Source: Boesenbergia rotunda (lineage: Eukaryota; Streptophyta; Magnoliopsida; Zingiberales; Zingiberaceae). From it: a DNA stretch of 64,000 nucleotides. Below the pieces are notes generated by a model. The model did not search any database. It had not been told where the DNA came from and saw nothing but the letters and a program-made list of their open reading frames with translations. The position numbers and the translations under genes were made by a program. This document shows positions 1 through 11,192 of the stretch, in pieces (position 1 is the first letter of the stretch; every line of letters starts with the position of its first letter). The DNA is taken from positions 38,762 to 102,761 of the forward strand of contig JAGFNQ010004742.1 of the NCBI GenBank assembly GCA_024364735.1, in the 5' to 3' direction.

Positions 1-804
1 TAATGTCCCTCTATCCTGGATATCTAGATTGACTCAATTGAGGCATAGACCGTGTCATCCTCGAGTCAATCTATACCTTGAACTCCAAGTAGACACACAC
101 TAATCAAATGAGCTCAATATCTCATATTGACTCACTTGGGCATGGCCATGCACTTTGTGGTCTAACTCTATCAAGAATACGATATCACTCCCGTCATATA
201 GGAGGGATAGATCCCATCTACATCACTCACATCCCTCTCCATAATTTGTTACATACCCAGTAATCGCCTTTATAGTCCACCCATTTACGGGTGACGTTTG
301 ACGAAGCCAAAGTACGTAACTCCTTATGTAGGAATCCATGGTGACTTCAGGTCCAAGGACTAATAGTCATACTAATAGCCACATGAGAAAGTATATGACA
401 CTCATATAACGATCCATGATACTTTCTCATGGCGGGTCATTCAGTATACATTCTCCAATGCATACCCATGTGTCAACTTGATATCTCTATATCCATGACT
501 TGTGAGATCAAGTCATCATGTTGACTCACATGCTAGTCTCTACGTATTAACATTGTCCCTGAATGTTAATACTCGACTAGGAATTATTTAGAGTAGTGTT
601 CTCTATATCATCTCACTATCGATTCAACCAATCGATTGATATAGATAAGAACCTTCTACTCAAGGACATTATTATACTTAGCTAATTGGCACAAATACAC
701 GTAAGTATAATAACCATAAAACATGCCTTTATTTATACATAGGAATATGATACAAATTAGTCCATACAATCATTACATGATCGGCTCTAGGGCTCTCACC
801 AACA
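1..804 (-). mobile_element. LTR (reverse orientation) of another Ty1/copia family, left end outside window
   Basis: This stretch has no coding capacity. Its right edge reads CTCTCACCAACA on the plus strand, so in reverse it would begin TGTTGGTGAGAG, a typical copia LTR start. Directly after it the sequence switches to the interior of a copia integrase (the E-F-S-T-P-R-T-P-Q-Q-N-G region), so an element has landed in, or recombined with, the integrase of copia-1. The boundary at 804 is inferred from that switch. The other LTR edge and any target duplication are outside the window. Confidence 0.5.
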
Positions 805-3059
805 ATGAGTTCTCTACTCCTAGAACACCACAACAAAATGGTGTTGTAGAGAGGAAGAACCGTGTTCTTCAAGAGGCTGCACGAAGTATGCTTAATGAGT
901 ACTCACTCCCGAGTTACTTATGGGTTGAAGCTGTGAGTACAGCCTGCTATGTGCAAAATCGAGTTCTCATCCATAGGTTTTTAGGAAAAACTCCCCACGA
1001 ACTTTGGTTTGGGAAACCACCTACGGTTAAACATCTTAGGGAGTTTGGTTGTAAGGTGTTCATCCTAAACACCAAGGATCACCTTGGAAAGTTCACGGCA
1101 AAAGCTGATGAAGGGATACTAGTCGGGTACTCCCTCGTTAGTAAAGCCTACCGAGTCTACAACAAGAAAGCTAGACTAGTTGAAGAGTCTTCTGATGTGG
1201 TTTTTGAGGAAAGTCCAAAATCAATTGACCAATCAGAAAATGTAGGAGGAGCTCAACTTGAACTTAGGAGACTAAGTTTGAAAGAAACTCCAAGTGTTGT
1301 TGATGGTGATGAGTCTGATGACGGTGAGCCTAGACAACCCATTGAACAGCCGGATCCTGAGGCTGAATTTGTGTCTAGTGAACCTATTCAAGAAGCACCA
1401 CCAACACCAAGGCAAACGAGACTAGCCTCTAGTCATCCCCAAGACCAAATTGTTGGAGATATCCATCAAGGGGTTAAGACTAGATCATTCTTCCGGAATG
1501 AGGCTAATGAAGTTGCTCTAATTTCCGAAATTGAACCTAGAAAAATTGATGAAGCATTAAATGATCCCGATTGGATTATCACGATGCAAGACGAACTAGG
1601 TCAATTTGAGAGGAGTCAGGTTTGGGACTTAGTCCCTAGGCCTAAGAAGACCACCGTTATTGGAACTAAATGGGTCTTCAAAAACAAATTAAACCACAAG
1701 GGAGAAATCATTAGAAACAAGGCACGCTTGGTAGCCAAGGGCTATAGTCAAGTTGAAGGTCTTGATTATGATGAGACTTATGCTCCCGTGGCACGATTAG
1801 AGTCCATCCGATTGATGCTTGCATTTGCAGCACATCAAGGCTTCAAATTATTTCAAATGGACGTCAAATCGGCCTTCCTAAATGGTTTGATTAGGGAAGA
1901 AGTCTATGTCGAACAACCTCCAGGGTTTGAGAGTACCGAATATCCAAACCACGTGTACAAGCTCAAGAAGGCACTCTATGGCCTTAAACAAGCACCCCGG
2001 GCTTGGTATGAGCAGTTGTCAACATTCTTGATTGGAAAGGGTTTCGTTAGAGGTCAAATAGACCCTATACTATTTTTACGAAGAGATGGTGACAATATAT
2101 TTGTAGCCCAAGTATATGTCGATGACATAATTTGTGACTCAAACAACAAGGGCTATTTACGTGAATTTATCGGACACATGGAGAGTGAGTTTGAAATGAG
2201 TCTAGTCGGAGAGTTGACTTTCTTCCTCGGACTTGAAATCAAGCAGACTCGCGATGGTATCCATGTGCACCAATCAAAATATACACATGAAATGCTTCGA
2301 AAATTCAATATGAGTGATTCAAAAGAGGTAACCACTCCCATGGCCACAAACACAAGATTAGATAATGATGAGAGTGGTAAATCCGTTGATCTAACTCAAT
2401 ATCGAAGCATGATAGGTAGTTTGCTATATCTCACAGCTAGTCGACCAGATATACTATTTGCTGTAGGGATGTGCGCGAGGTATCAAGTCTGTGCCAAGGA
2501 ATCTCACCTAATTGCTGTTAAGCAAATTTTGAGATATCTCAAGGGCACAATTGGTGTAGGTCTTTGGTATCCCCGTACCGAATCTTTTGATTTGATGGGC
2601 TATACGGATTCCTACTACGCTGGATGTAAGTTGGACCGAAAAAGCACTAGTGGGGGCTGCCAATTCTTAGGATCGTCTCTAGTAAGTTGGTCGAGTCGGA
2701 AGTAACATTGTGTTGCTCTTTCCACTACCGAGGCAGAGTATATCGCCATGGGAGAGAGTATATCACAATTGTTGTGGATGATCCACACCTTAGAGGACTA
2801 TGGATTGAGTTACAAGGGTGTGCAAGTGTTATGTGATAACATTAGCACAATTAACTTAACCAAGAATCCGGTCCATCATTCTAGGACAAAACATATTGAG
2901 GTAAGACACCACTTCATTAGAGATCATGTAGCTAGGGGGAACATCATACTCTCACATGTAGAGTCAAAGTCAAACCTAGCTGACATTTTCACTAAACCAC
3001 TTCCCGAGAGTGAATTTAGTTTCCTAAGACGGGAATTAGGAATGTGTCGCGCTTCATGA
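805..3059 (+). pseudogene. pol: copia-1 pol: integrase C-terminus, reverse transcriptase, RNase H (one in-frame stop)
   Basis: The reading frame is open from 723, but retroelement homology starts near 805. Early residues carry P-Q-Q-N-G-V-V-E-R-K-N, which contains the last catalytic Glu of the DDE integrase, followed by the GKTPHELWFGKPP region. RT follows, with F-Q-M-D-V-K-S-A-F-L-N-G and the catalytic Y-V-D-D (residues 465-468 of the open frame). RNase H starts at G-Y-T-D (Asp about residue 629). The Asp usually found two residues later is Tyr here (T-D-S-Y-Y-A-G), so the site may be impaired. A TAA at 2703-2705, at what should be a Gln codon, splits RNase H; the same frame continues to 3059 through S-T-T-E-A-E-Y, L-C-D-N and L-A-D-I-F-T-K. 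Apart from the stop and the truncated 5' side, the frame is intact, so decay is recent. Confidence 0.9.
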
Positions 3060-3588
3060 TTCTCAAATTGTGTACAAAACCCTTCATGATTATTTCAAAT
3101 TGTTAGGGAACAATTGGGTAACTTTGGGAACATCTCACACAAACTATAAGAGTTACCAAAATGTTTTTGTTTGCTAGATATGGGGTGAGATGTTAGGTTC
3201 AACTCAATTTCTCAAAATGTCATTGCATCAATTGAGAAATTAAGTTGACGAGATAATAATCACAGTGGTGACCAAGTATGGGGAAAACCATTGCATAACA
3301 TATGTGTATATGGCTCCATGATCATACTTGGACATTCCAATCAAGGCAACTTGATTGGAAACTTGAAGTTGGAGTAGAAACTTGTTTGAATTTGCTTGAT
3401 TGATTGATGGTTGAGTTTGACTTCATTAAGAGGGGTCAAAGTGTTTGTTGAACTTATAAGGACTTATGATTCTTGTTAAGGGATCAATTCTAATCAGAAA
3501 ATCATGTCTAAGTTCGACAAAGTTCACCAGATTTCTTTTGAAAATTTCAGAAGTTCTGAAACTGAACATTTCAGTTCGTATCAGGAAC
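3060..3588. other. Non-coding spacer between copia-1 pol and the palindrome cluster
   Basis: No gene is visible. The sequence is AT-rich spacer typical of the region after pol in Sirevirus-like elements. The short open frames here are not supported by any recognisable domain. Confidence 0.6.
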
Positions 3589-3968
3589 CCTGATCGGTCA
3601 CCGGACCGATCAGGCATCGGGCTGATCGGTCCACAGACCGATCTGTGAGGCAAGCCGTGATCTCCCGAAATCTGACTAAGTGTTCTGAGCTAGCCTGGAT
3701 CGGTCTCCCGACCGATCTGGCACCCTGTGGGGATCGGTCCACAGACCGATCAGGGGGCTCAGAATTTTCACTCCGGATCCTACTGATCGAATCCTGATCG
3801 GTCATCCGATCGATCAGGAGCGCGTCTGATCGGTCACCCGACCGATCAGGACCATTCCAGTCCGATCAGGATGTATTCTGATCGGTCGGGACGCGATTAG
3901 ATCGAACGGTGATCCGATCAACCGCATTAAATTTTGGTTGGTGGACCGATCCACCAACCGATTAACTC
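3589..3968. repeat. Cluster of about eight GATCGGTC/GACCGATC palindromes upstream of the env-like ORF
   Basis: The first copy, at 3589-3613, reads CCTGATCGGTC, a short centre, then GGACCGATCAGG. Further copies follow with centres such as CACA, TCCC and ACCC. The same palindrome type fills 6836-7310 of this element's own 3' LTR. It lies about 190 bp before the predicted start codon of the env-like ORF, so it may mark an internal promoter; that role is inference. Confidence 0.8.
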
Positions 3969-4151
3969 TCCAAATCTTCGTTTTCCCGAACCCTAGCGCC
4001 GAAACAACCTTGTGCGAGCGAGCGAGAGAGTCTTGTGTCTTCCTTCTTCACTCGCGGGCGAGCGAAAGCTTCTACAGGCGTTCTCTCCGAACTCCTTCTT
4101 CACGCGCGTGCGTGCTCGAAGTGTTCTTGCAATCTCTTCAAATAAACTCCA

Positions 4152-5661
4152 ATGGCGCCTAAGTAAGATTTGATTTCAAGTTTCCCTTCACAACAGCTCT
4201 TTGAATATATGTTTGTGAAACTAATCATATTTTTGTTCTTGTTCTTGCTGTGATGTCTTGATCCTTGTGTCTGTGCCGTGACCCTCTTTTCATCTTATGA
4301 CCAAAAATTTTATATCTTTTGATTGGGTCTCATCTTATGATCAATTCTTGTGCTTCAATCTATGTGTCATGATCCATTCAAATCTTATTAGAAAATCTAC
4401 TAAGGGCAAGGAGATAGCAGAGGGAAGTTCTAGAGAGAAAACCTCTTCATCCTCCCAAAGGTCTCCACTCCCTCAACTTACTCGGTTTCAGAGTCGTGGT
4501 CTTGCCTTCAAGTTCGAATGGCACAACTTCAAGTTAATGCCGTGTCGGGCTATAGACCCAACTTTTATCTATGAACACTGTCCAACAATTCAACAACGAA
4601 TTGAGTTCTATAACCTTCAACCTCTCTTGCTCTTTGAAGGACCGATCAACCTGACCTTGGTTTCTGAGTTCTATAATAATATGATCAGTGGACCGGGCAC
4701 TGGGTGGGGCACGGGATGGCAGACTCGCGTTGCCGGTATTGATCTTGCTTTCGATCAATCTATCTTGACTAATTTTCTCGGCTGTCGCAGATCACACAAC
4801 GAGTTCTTTCTCTACCCTTTTCCTCCTAATCCTCTCCCAGTCCCCTTCGATGGAGTGACCTCTGATTCCATCTACGAGTACTTCCTAGGTCATCCGAGAC
4901 CAAGGGATTCTGGTGAGTGCACCCGTGCCTTCCCTACATTTCCTGCTCTTCATCTTTCCCCTGTTGATTATGTCTTGTTTAAGATCATCACAAATTGTCT
5001 TCTTCCCACTACCTCGAAACATCTTGATGAGATTCACCCGTTTCACTGCCTGATGCTCTACGGGATGCATCAACAGTTAGATTTTGACCCAGTAGCTTCA
5101 GTATTCTCCTCTATCATCGTACACAGTATGTCATTATCTCAGTCAGTCTATATGCCATTCGGTCACATCATCACTGCATGGCTGAAGTCAGTTGGCATCG
5201 ACGTTTCACAGGGCCACATTGTGCCCATGATTCGACAGGACTGCCGGTTGGATCATCGCATGCTTGCTCAGTCCGGCGTTGTTCTTGGGACCCAAGGGCT
5301 GAAGTGGAAAGTTCGCAGACGAACGGGAGAGTCACCGAGGGCAGCTCGTGACCCGGGGGCGCCAGCTATTACTGCAGACTATGATGAGTTGGCTCCTGAT
5401 CTGCGTTGGCAGGTCGCAGAGATAGAGCGACAACTGGAGCACGAGTTACACATATCCGAGCTTTGGCGGCAGGAGGTCAGCTCCGAGTTCCAGTCGTTTG
5501 ATCGCCGTGTTGATGCCTTAGCATCTGGTGTCTCTGAGATGAGCGCATTCCAGGACAGATGGTATGAAGAATGGTATCATCATACGTTCCCTGAGGGTGC
5601 ATCCCCTAGTGATCCTTCACCCAGGGATATCATTTATATTGATGATTCTGATGACAATTGA
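4152..5661 (+). CDS. Env-like / putative plant transposon protein of copia-1, predicted two-exon gene
   Basis: I propose exon 1 at 4152-4162 (ATGGCGCCTAA), a 229-nt intron at 4163-4391 (GTAAGA donor, TTATTAG acceptor, phase 2) and exon 2 at 4392-5661. The product would be 426 aa, starting M-A-P-K-K-S-T-K-G-K. The basis for this start is that copia-2 has the same arrangement (M-S-P-R, intron, K-R-R). The N-terminal third is Ser/Lys rich. The middle has the pattern around C-P-T-I-Q-Q-R-I-E-F-Y, V-S-E-F-Y-N-N-M and L-G-C-R that resembles the plant 'putative transposon protein' domain often found in retroelements. The C-terminal 90 residues look coiled-coil and end in an acidic tail (D-D-S-D-D-N). 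I see no clear transmembrane segment or signal peptide, so 'env-like' refers to position only. The function is unknown. The unspliced alternative would start at 4297. Confidence 0.7.
4163..4391 (+). other. Predicted phase-2 intron after an 11-nt first exon (copia-1)
   Basis: The donor AA|GTAAGA and acceptor TTATTAG|A fit plant consensus and the interval is T-rich. The frame is preserved across the splice. The homologous position in copia-2 has its own donor and acceptor (intron 13512-13589), which supports the prediction. Confidence 0.6.
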
Positions 5662-6027
5662 TCTTAACTGTGTTGTATGACTTTTGGGTTGTATGCCCTC
5701 TGACTTTATTAGTGTGACCTTGAGTCAGACATAATTCGCTACTTGTTTGGATGCTTTCATGCCTTGACCTATATATTTCAATCTGCCATGCATATCTACT
5801 ATTGTTGATGCCATGACTGATTATGTACCTGTTATCTGCATGATTGTTCGATTTCCATTGCCATGTTTAGTTGATACTTATGAATATTATGGCATGCTTT
5901 GGGAGTCTATATTTCCTACTTATATGATGCATGTGATTGCTATGTCTTGCTATAATTTTTCACATGTGTTCGTATGCCAATTCCACAAACTATCACATTT
6001 TTGATGAGTTGGGATACCTCTAGGATT
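5662..6027. other. 3' untranslated spacer of the env-like ORF
   Basis: AT-rich sequence between the env-like stop codon and the polypurine tracts. I recognise no gene or structured element in it. Confidence 0.5.
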
Positions 6028-6229
6028 GAGGGGGAGTTCATCTTAATCTTGACAGTCCCTCTTGTCCCTTTTCGATGTTCGACAAAGGGGGAGAGTGTGG
6101 ATTGGTTAAGTTTAGCATGATCATGTTGTAGGGGGAGGATCTGGATTCCCCTATGATTCTAAAGTTGGAATATTGATTGAGAATCCCTAAACTTAAAATC
6201 GGGTTGTCAAACAACAAAAAGGGGGAGAT
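6028..6229 (+). promoter_or_regulatory. Multiple polypurine tracts before the copia-1 3' LTR
   Basis: Four G-rich purine tracts are visible: GAGGGGGAG (6028), AAAGGGGGAGAG (6084), GGGGGAGG (about 6131) and AAAAAGGGGGAGA (6216), the last directly against the LTR. They serve as plus-strand priming sites for reverse transcription. Multiple tracts in this position are a known Sirevirus trait. Confidence 0.8.
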
Positions 6230-6330
6230 TGTTGATGCAGTCTGGCCCTGATTGTTGTTTTGGTGTTGACAACGATTTTAGTTTAGGAGGATGATTATGA
6301 TTAAGTCCTGATCGATGATTAGGCATGATT

Positions 6331-6830
6331 TGGAAAATCCTAACCTGGGAGGTTAGGTGTGTTGATTATGATGTTTATGATTAAGTCCTGATCGAGGATT
6401 AGGCATGATATGGAAAATCCTAACCTGGGAGGTTAGGTGTGGAAAATCCTAGCTTGGAGGGCTAGGTGTTGGAAAAGTCCTAATTCGGAAGGGTTGGGTG
6501 AAAAGTCCTAGCTTGGAGGGCTAGGTGAAAAGTCCTAACTTGGAGGGTTAGGTGCAAATTCCCATCCTGGAGAATTAGGTGAAAAAGTCCTGGCTTGGAG
6601 GGTCAGGTGCCTAGCTTGGAGGGCTAGGTTGGATGATGTTCTAACTCGGAAGAGTTGGGTGAAAAGTCCTAGCTTGGAGGGCTAGGTGAAAAGTCCTAGC
6701 TTGGAGGGCTAGGTGAAAAGTCCTAACTTGGAGGGTTAGGTGCAAATTCCCAACTTGGAGAGTTAGATGGAAAAATCCTTAGCTTGGAGGGCTAAGGTGG
6801 ATGAATTCCTAGCTTGGAGGGCTAGGGTTG
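6331..6830. repeat. Tandem hairpin units, about 27 bp, in the copia-1 LTR
   Basis: About 16 units resembling AAAAGTCCTAGCTTGGAGG followed by GCTAGGTG. Each contains a self-complementary core such as CCTAGC...GCTAGG or CCTAAC...GTTAGG. Arms change together in several units (CCTAAC with GTTAGG, CCTAGC with GCTAGG), so the stem is maintained while the sequence drifts. Confidence 0.85.
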
Positions 6831-6835
6831 AGTCA

Positions 6836-7310
6836 CTGGATCGGTCTGGTGACCGATCAGGGACATTGGCACGCTGCTCCTTAGTGGATCGGTCTGGTGA
6901 CCGATCCAGCTATGTCTGATCGGACTGGTGACCGATCAGGGAGCGCACAGTGAGATTGGGAATCTACTGTGTGGCTCCTGATCGGACCGGTGACCGATCA
7001 GGGAGCAGGCTGCTTCCTTGCTGTCTTGCTCCTGATCGGTCTGGTGACCGATCAGGGAGCAAACGGTGAGTGAGTTCCCTTGCTGATCAAAGTCTTGGAT
7101 CGGTCTGGTGACCGATCAGGGATCTTGGATTTGATTAAAAAGTTACTGTTCATCTGCCCTGATCGATCTGGGTGACCGATCAGGATCCAATCTGATCGGT
7201 CTGGTGACCGATCAGGCGTGTATAGCTGTGAGAGCTGGGAATCCCAGCAAAGCAGTGGATCGATCTGGTGACCGATCCACACACCCTGGATCGGTCCGGT
7301 GACCGATCAC
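6836..7310. repeat. Ten GATCGGTC...GACCGATC palindromes in the copia-1 LTR
   Basis: Copies of GGATCGGTCTGGTGACCGAT-type palindromes occur about every 30-60 bp, with small changes such as GATCGGAC, GATCGATC and GATCC ends. Palindrome clusters in the LTR upstream part are a described Sirevirus feature; this particular sequence is family specific. Confidence 0.88.
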
Positions 7311-8331
7311 TTTAATTCAAATTTCACTGACAGACGCGGTCAGAGCGTCTGATCGTATCAGATTTGCTGATGTATGTTTCTGATATGTGATATGCTGCGT
7401 GATCTTCTGCTCTAATGCTCTGATTGAGTTTCAGGTGACAGGGGAGGATTCAAACACTCAAGGAGAAGTCAAAGCGTGCTTTCCTTGGAGCAGGTTTGTC
7501 CCTTTTCACATCTCAGGTTGCAACGGCGAGCTGAAGACTGGAGCTGAGACTGGAGCTTGGCTGAGGAGCTCAGTGAGTCCAGAGATAGCTCAGTAGAGGC
7601 TGGCGTTGGCAGATGAGTAGCTGGGAGCTACAGAGATGTGGTCACTTGTCGCTTGGCGGAGAAACAAAAGGGAACGCGAGAAGACGAGTCTGCAGAGTTT
7701 TGAGCAATTCAGTTTGAAAAGTTCTTCGTGTTCTTGCGTTCTGCTGCTACAAGCTTGCTGTTCTTGAGTTCTTCAACCATTCTAAGCAAGCTATAGAGGA
7801 GCAATCATCATACTTGAGCGCTTGAAGGAGAAAACAAGAAGCTTGGAGTCCGACAGTGGGAAGACACGAAGCAGACAGGGGTCTGCGTGAGATCGCCACT
7901 GGGTGGAGCTCAGGGAAGCTTGCTGTGTTTTGTCCTTGCTAAGAGTTTGAGTAAGATCCTTCTTGTTGTTGTTTCATTGTGCTCATTATATATCATTGTG
8001 TGAAACACGCTGTGGAGAGGTTTCTCCACCGAGAAGGAGGTTGCTTCATATCCGGTGTTAACCGGGGCTTGATCTGCCGACGATCAAGGGATCGCCCACC
8101 TCAAGGGCACGCCAAGGAGTAGGGGCAAGTTATCCCCGAACCTTGTAAACCCTCTTTGTTAGCGATCTTGCTAGTTGTGTTTGTTTTGCTTTCGTTTCGT
8201 TTTTCTGCATACTCTGTTTTCCACTCTTTCCGCTGTGCTACTGATATTTGAGTTGCAGAAATCGTGATAAGTTTGCGAGGGGCAAGCGATTGTCTATATT
8301 CACCCCCCCTATAGCCATCTCGTTCCCAACA

Positions 8332-8354
8332 CTCTAGCCATCCAAGCACCAACA
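8332..8354 (+). repeat. 23-bp second LTR terminus (CTCTAGCCATCC...ACCAACA)
   Basis: Directly after the copia-1 LTR end there is a second sequence that looks like the last bases of a related LTR, ending CCAAGCACCAACA. It closely resembles the reverse complement of the LTR edge at 62106. It is either the last 23 bp of an older LTR into which copia-1 inserted, or a short tandem duplication of the LTR end. Confidence 0.5.
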
Positions 8355-8996
8355 GAAACAAGGAGACTTACAGTGCAACTTGGACAGAAGGAATACAAGG
8401 ACTCTACACCGAGCTCCACTCAGCACAAACCTCACGCAAGAACTCCCTGCTCTTCGTGTCTACTTGCTGATGGACTCGCCAAGCTCCTTTCCTCTTCCAA
8501 GCGCTCAAGTATCCAATGTCTCAACAGGTTGCTTCAAGGATCAGAATGTGTGTAGTAGCAACCAAACTTCTCAGTTGTAGCTGAAGCAAGAAGATGCTGC
8601 CAGAACTCTTCCAGAATTCTACTCTTCTTCTTCTTCACCCAGCTCTTAACCGGCGTTGCCACAGACGCTCCTCCGCAACTCCCAGCTGCTCATCTGAGAC
8701 CACCCAGCTACTCTCACCTCTCCTGGACTCCCTGAGCTCTCCTCAGCCGAGCCCCAGTCGAGCCCCAGGTCAGCTTCCATCAGCGCCAGCGTCCGTTGCA
8801 ACCTAAGATGGAAAACTGCCAAACCTGAAGCAGCAAAAGCCTTAGTTTGACTCTCCTTGAGTAAACCTGATTCACCTACATACTTAGCAGCTCATTAGCA
8901 CAGTAAATCAACAGAGGATCAAATATCAGAAGACTCAGAACAGAGATCAGTAGTGTATCAGTAGAAATCAGAACGCAATCAGACGTCTGCGAGCTC

Positions 8997-9575
8997 CTGA
9001 TCGGTCACCGGATCGATCAGGATGATCCCAGACCGATCAGGCTCCAGCCTGATCTGTCCCAGTGAGAAACTTGGGATCGCAAACCCATCTATGATTGGTC
9101 ACCCTGACCGATCAAAGCTCAGGGATCGGTCACCAGTCCGATCCTCACTTTGCTGGGTTTCCTAAGCTCTCACCAGTCACACAGCACTGATCGGTCAACT
9201 GACCGATCAGGTTGTGCCCTGATCAGTCTGGTGACCGATCAGGCCACTCCCTGACCGATCAGGATCCAGTCTGATCGGTCCGGGTGAGGAACCTTGCGAC
9301 AGTTGATCGTTCAGGCTGATCGATCAAGGTTTCTAACACAACCTACTGACCTCTCCCTGATCGTTCACCAGAACGATCAGGAGCCGAACAGAAAAGCTAC
9401 TGTTCTCTCCCTGATCGGTCACCAGACCGATCAGGAGATGATCAGTAGCCTAACAAAGTTTCTGTTCTCTCCCTGATCGGTCACCAGACCGATCAGACAT
9501 ATTTGGATCGGTCACTAGACCGATCCATAAAAGTAGATCATGCCAACTTCCTTGATCGGTCATTAGACCGATCCA
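8997..9575. repeat. GATCGGTC/GACCGATC palindromes (reverse LTR)
   Basis: At least nine copies such as CTGATCGGTCACC followed by GGATCGATCAGG and related variants. This is the counterpart of the block at 6836-7310, in reverse orientation. Confidence 0.8.
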
Positions 9576-9684
9576 GCTCAGGCAAATTCCACTCTAAGTC
9601 AAGAGAACGGGCTCCCAGCCTTCTCTGACTCGTGCTCAATCCCCCGGACCAAGACTCCGTGCCCAGTTTCACTTATCGGGACTT

Positions 9685-9965
9685 CAACCTAGCCCTCCAA
9701 GCTAGGACCTGGCTTCACTTACCAGGATTTCATCCAACCTAGCTTCCCAAGCTAGGACCTGGCCCTCCAAGCTAGGACCTGGCCCTTCAAGCCAGGGTTT
9801 TATCCAACCTAGCTTCCCAAGCTAGGACCTGGCCCTCCAAGCCAGGGTTTCAACCAACCTAGCTTCTCAAGCTAGGACCTGGCCCTCCAAGCCAGGGTTT
9901 CATCACCTAGCTTCCCAAGCTAGGACTTGGCTTCACTCACTAGGCTTTCATCACCTAGCTTCTCA
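9685..9965. repeat. CCTAGC/GCTAGG hairpin units (reverse LTR)
   Basis: Repeated AACCTAGCTTCCCAAGCTAGG and CCTGGCCCTCCAAGCCAGG units, each self-complementary. Equivalent to the hairpin block at 6331-6830. Confidence 0.8.
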
Positions 9966-10049
9966 AGCTATAACATAACCCAAATTCGCTCAACCAAACA
10001 TAAATCGTTGTCAACACCAAAACAACAATCGTGCCAGACTGCATCAACA

Positions 10050-11190
10050 CTAGGTACATTAGGCACTAAGTCCTGCCCGAGAGCTGGGCAACTAAGTCCT
10101 GACGTAAGGTTGGGCACTAAAACCTGGTGAGTGAAGATGAGCACTAAGACCTGGTGAGTGAAGCTGAGCACTAAGACCTGGTCGAGGACTGGGCACCGAA
10201 GACCTAGTGAGTGAAGCTGGGCACTAAGACCTGGTGAGTAAAGCTGTGCAAAAGTCCAACCGGATAAGCCGGTTGGTAAACAGGTAAATTCTCCCAAGAG
10301 GAGTAGGTGAGGACGTGTTCCCCGTAGGAGGGAACATTAGGCGTTGGTTCGACCTAGGGTTCCATTTAGGAAGCCCAAAGTCAGAACCAAGATAGCTCAG
10401 GCTGTAAAACATGATTTAAAATTATCATTTATATGCTTCTTGTGTTTTGGAACTAACCTTGATTGCATGAACGAAGGAATGAAGGGTTTTGCATTTAGGC
10501 GCTTCAATGGAGTGAGGCGCCTCACTGGGCTAGGCGCCTGTGTTGAGACAGGCGCCCAACCAAAGAGGGATTTCAGCCATTCGAAGCAAACTACCACGTA
10601 TGCCTCAGGACCAAGTCATTGAGGTGCCTATGTTAACACAGGCGCCCCAGTTAACTCAGGCGCCCTAGTGAAGGGGATAAGCGCTGGCCAAGTCTACGGA
10701 TTGAGGTTCGCGCAGAGGAGGCCACGTATCAGGCGCCTCCTTCAACATAGGTGCTCCTATTAACCCTATATAAAGGGGTTCACCCCCAAGGCTTCAAGAT
10801 CAATTGCTTCCGACACTTTCGTTCAAACGCTACACTCCGACAAGCTCCGTACTCGCGACTTAAGCGCCAACGACGACCCGCTGCTCCAAACTTCCAACCT
10901 CTCCGGTCGTCTGTAAAAGTTCATTTTTTTTAGTGCTGTAATTTTTTTAAAAAAATCTATATTTGTACTCAATTTGTAATCACTTTTACGAAAATATAGA
11001 ATTGTCCATCGTAAACGGTCAAGGACCGTGGGCCTTGGAGTAGGAGCCGACTGCGACTCCGAACCAAGTAAAAACAAATAGTGTTAGCGATTGTTTTTGC
11101 TTTTTCCGTTGCGCAATTACTCTCCTTATTTCCGAAAATTTAACGATCGATATTCACCCCCCTCCTCTATCGATTCAATCCGATCCCACA
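10050..11190 (+). mobile_element. copia-2 5' LTR, truncated at its start
   Basis: It aligns by eye with 17307-18390 from CTAGGTAC onward and ends CAATCCGATCCCACA, the same as the 3' LTR. The first 111 bp present in the 3' LTR are absent; instead the sequence abuts the reverse Sirevirus LTR at 10049. It carries GGCGCC-type repeats at about 10497-10760 and a TATATAAAG box at 10767-10775. Confidence 0.88.
10767..10775 (+). promoter_or_regulatory. TATA box of the copia-2 5' LTR
   Basis: TATATAAAG follows the GGCGCC-rich block. The same motif lies at 17971-17979 in the 3' LTR. Confidence 0.7.
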
Positions 11191-11192
11191 AG

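Larger units (their letters stand above)
805..8331 (+). mobile_element. copia-1: 3' portion of a Sirevirus-like Ty1/copia retrotransposon
   Basis: The order is pol (integrase end, RT, RNase H), spacer with palindromes, env-like ORF, several polypurine tracts and a 2.1-kb 3' LTR. A long LTR, repeated polypurine tracts before it, an extra ORF after pol and palindrome-rich LTRs are characteristics of the Sirevirus lineage of Ty1/copia. The 5' LTR, gag, protease and most of integrase are missing from the window because another element interrupts integrase at about 804. No target-site duplication can be tested, because the 5' end is not visible. Confidence 0.85.
6230..8331 (+). mobile_element. copia-1 3' LTR (about 2.1 kb)
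   Basis: It begins TGTTGATGCAGTC directly after the last polypurine tract and ends CGTTCCCAACA, giving TG...CA termini. Just before the end it carries the CACCCCCCCTATAGCC stretch typical of this LTR type. Inside are two repeat blocks, hairpin units at 6331-6830 and palindromes at 6836-7310. I see no certain TATA box; TATATATC near 7985 is a weak candidate. Confidence 0.88.
8355..10049 (-). mobile_element. Partial Sirevirus LTR in reverse orientation, related to the copia-1 LTR
   Basis: The right edge at 10041-10049 (GCATCAACA) is the reverse complement of the copia-1 LTR start TGTTGATGC, and the adjoining bases match it too. Reverse-orientation GATCGGTC/GACCGATC palindromes lie at about 8997-9575, and CCTAGC/GCTAGG hairpin units at about 9685-9965. 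The left edge corresponds to a point inside the LTR (around GAAAC), so the last few hundred bases of the LTR are missing. Open frames here are LTR artefacts. Confidence 0.8.

Noticed and set aside
4152..5661. Calling the copia-1 extra ORF a true viral envelope protein
   Set aside because: No signal peptide or membrane segment is evident; only its position is env-like.
7052..7282. 76-codon minus-strand frame with repeated P-D-R-S-P-D-R-S
   Set aside because: Translation of the GACCGATC palindromes in the LTR.
6331..7310. CRISPR-like look of regular short repeats
   Set aside because: The units are contiguous or irregularly spaced palindromes within a plant retrotransposon LTR; there are no uniform spacers and no cas genes.
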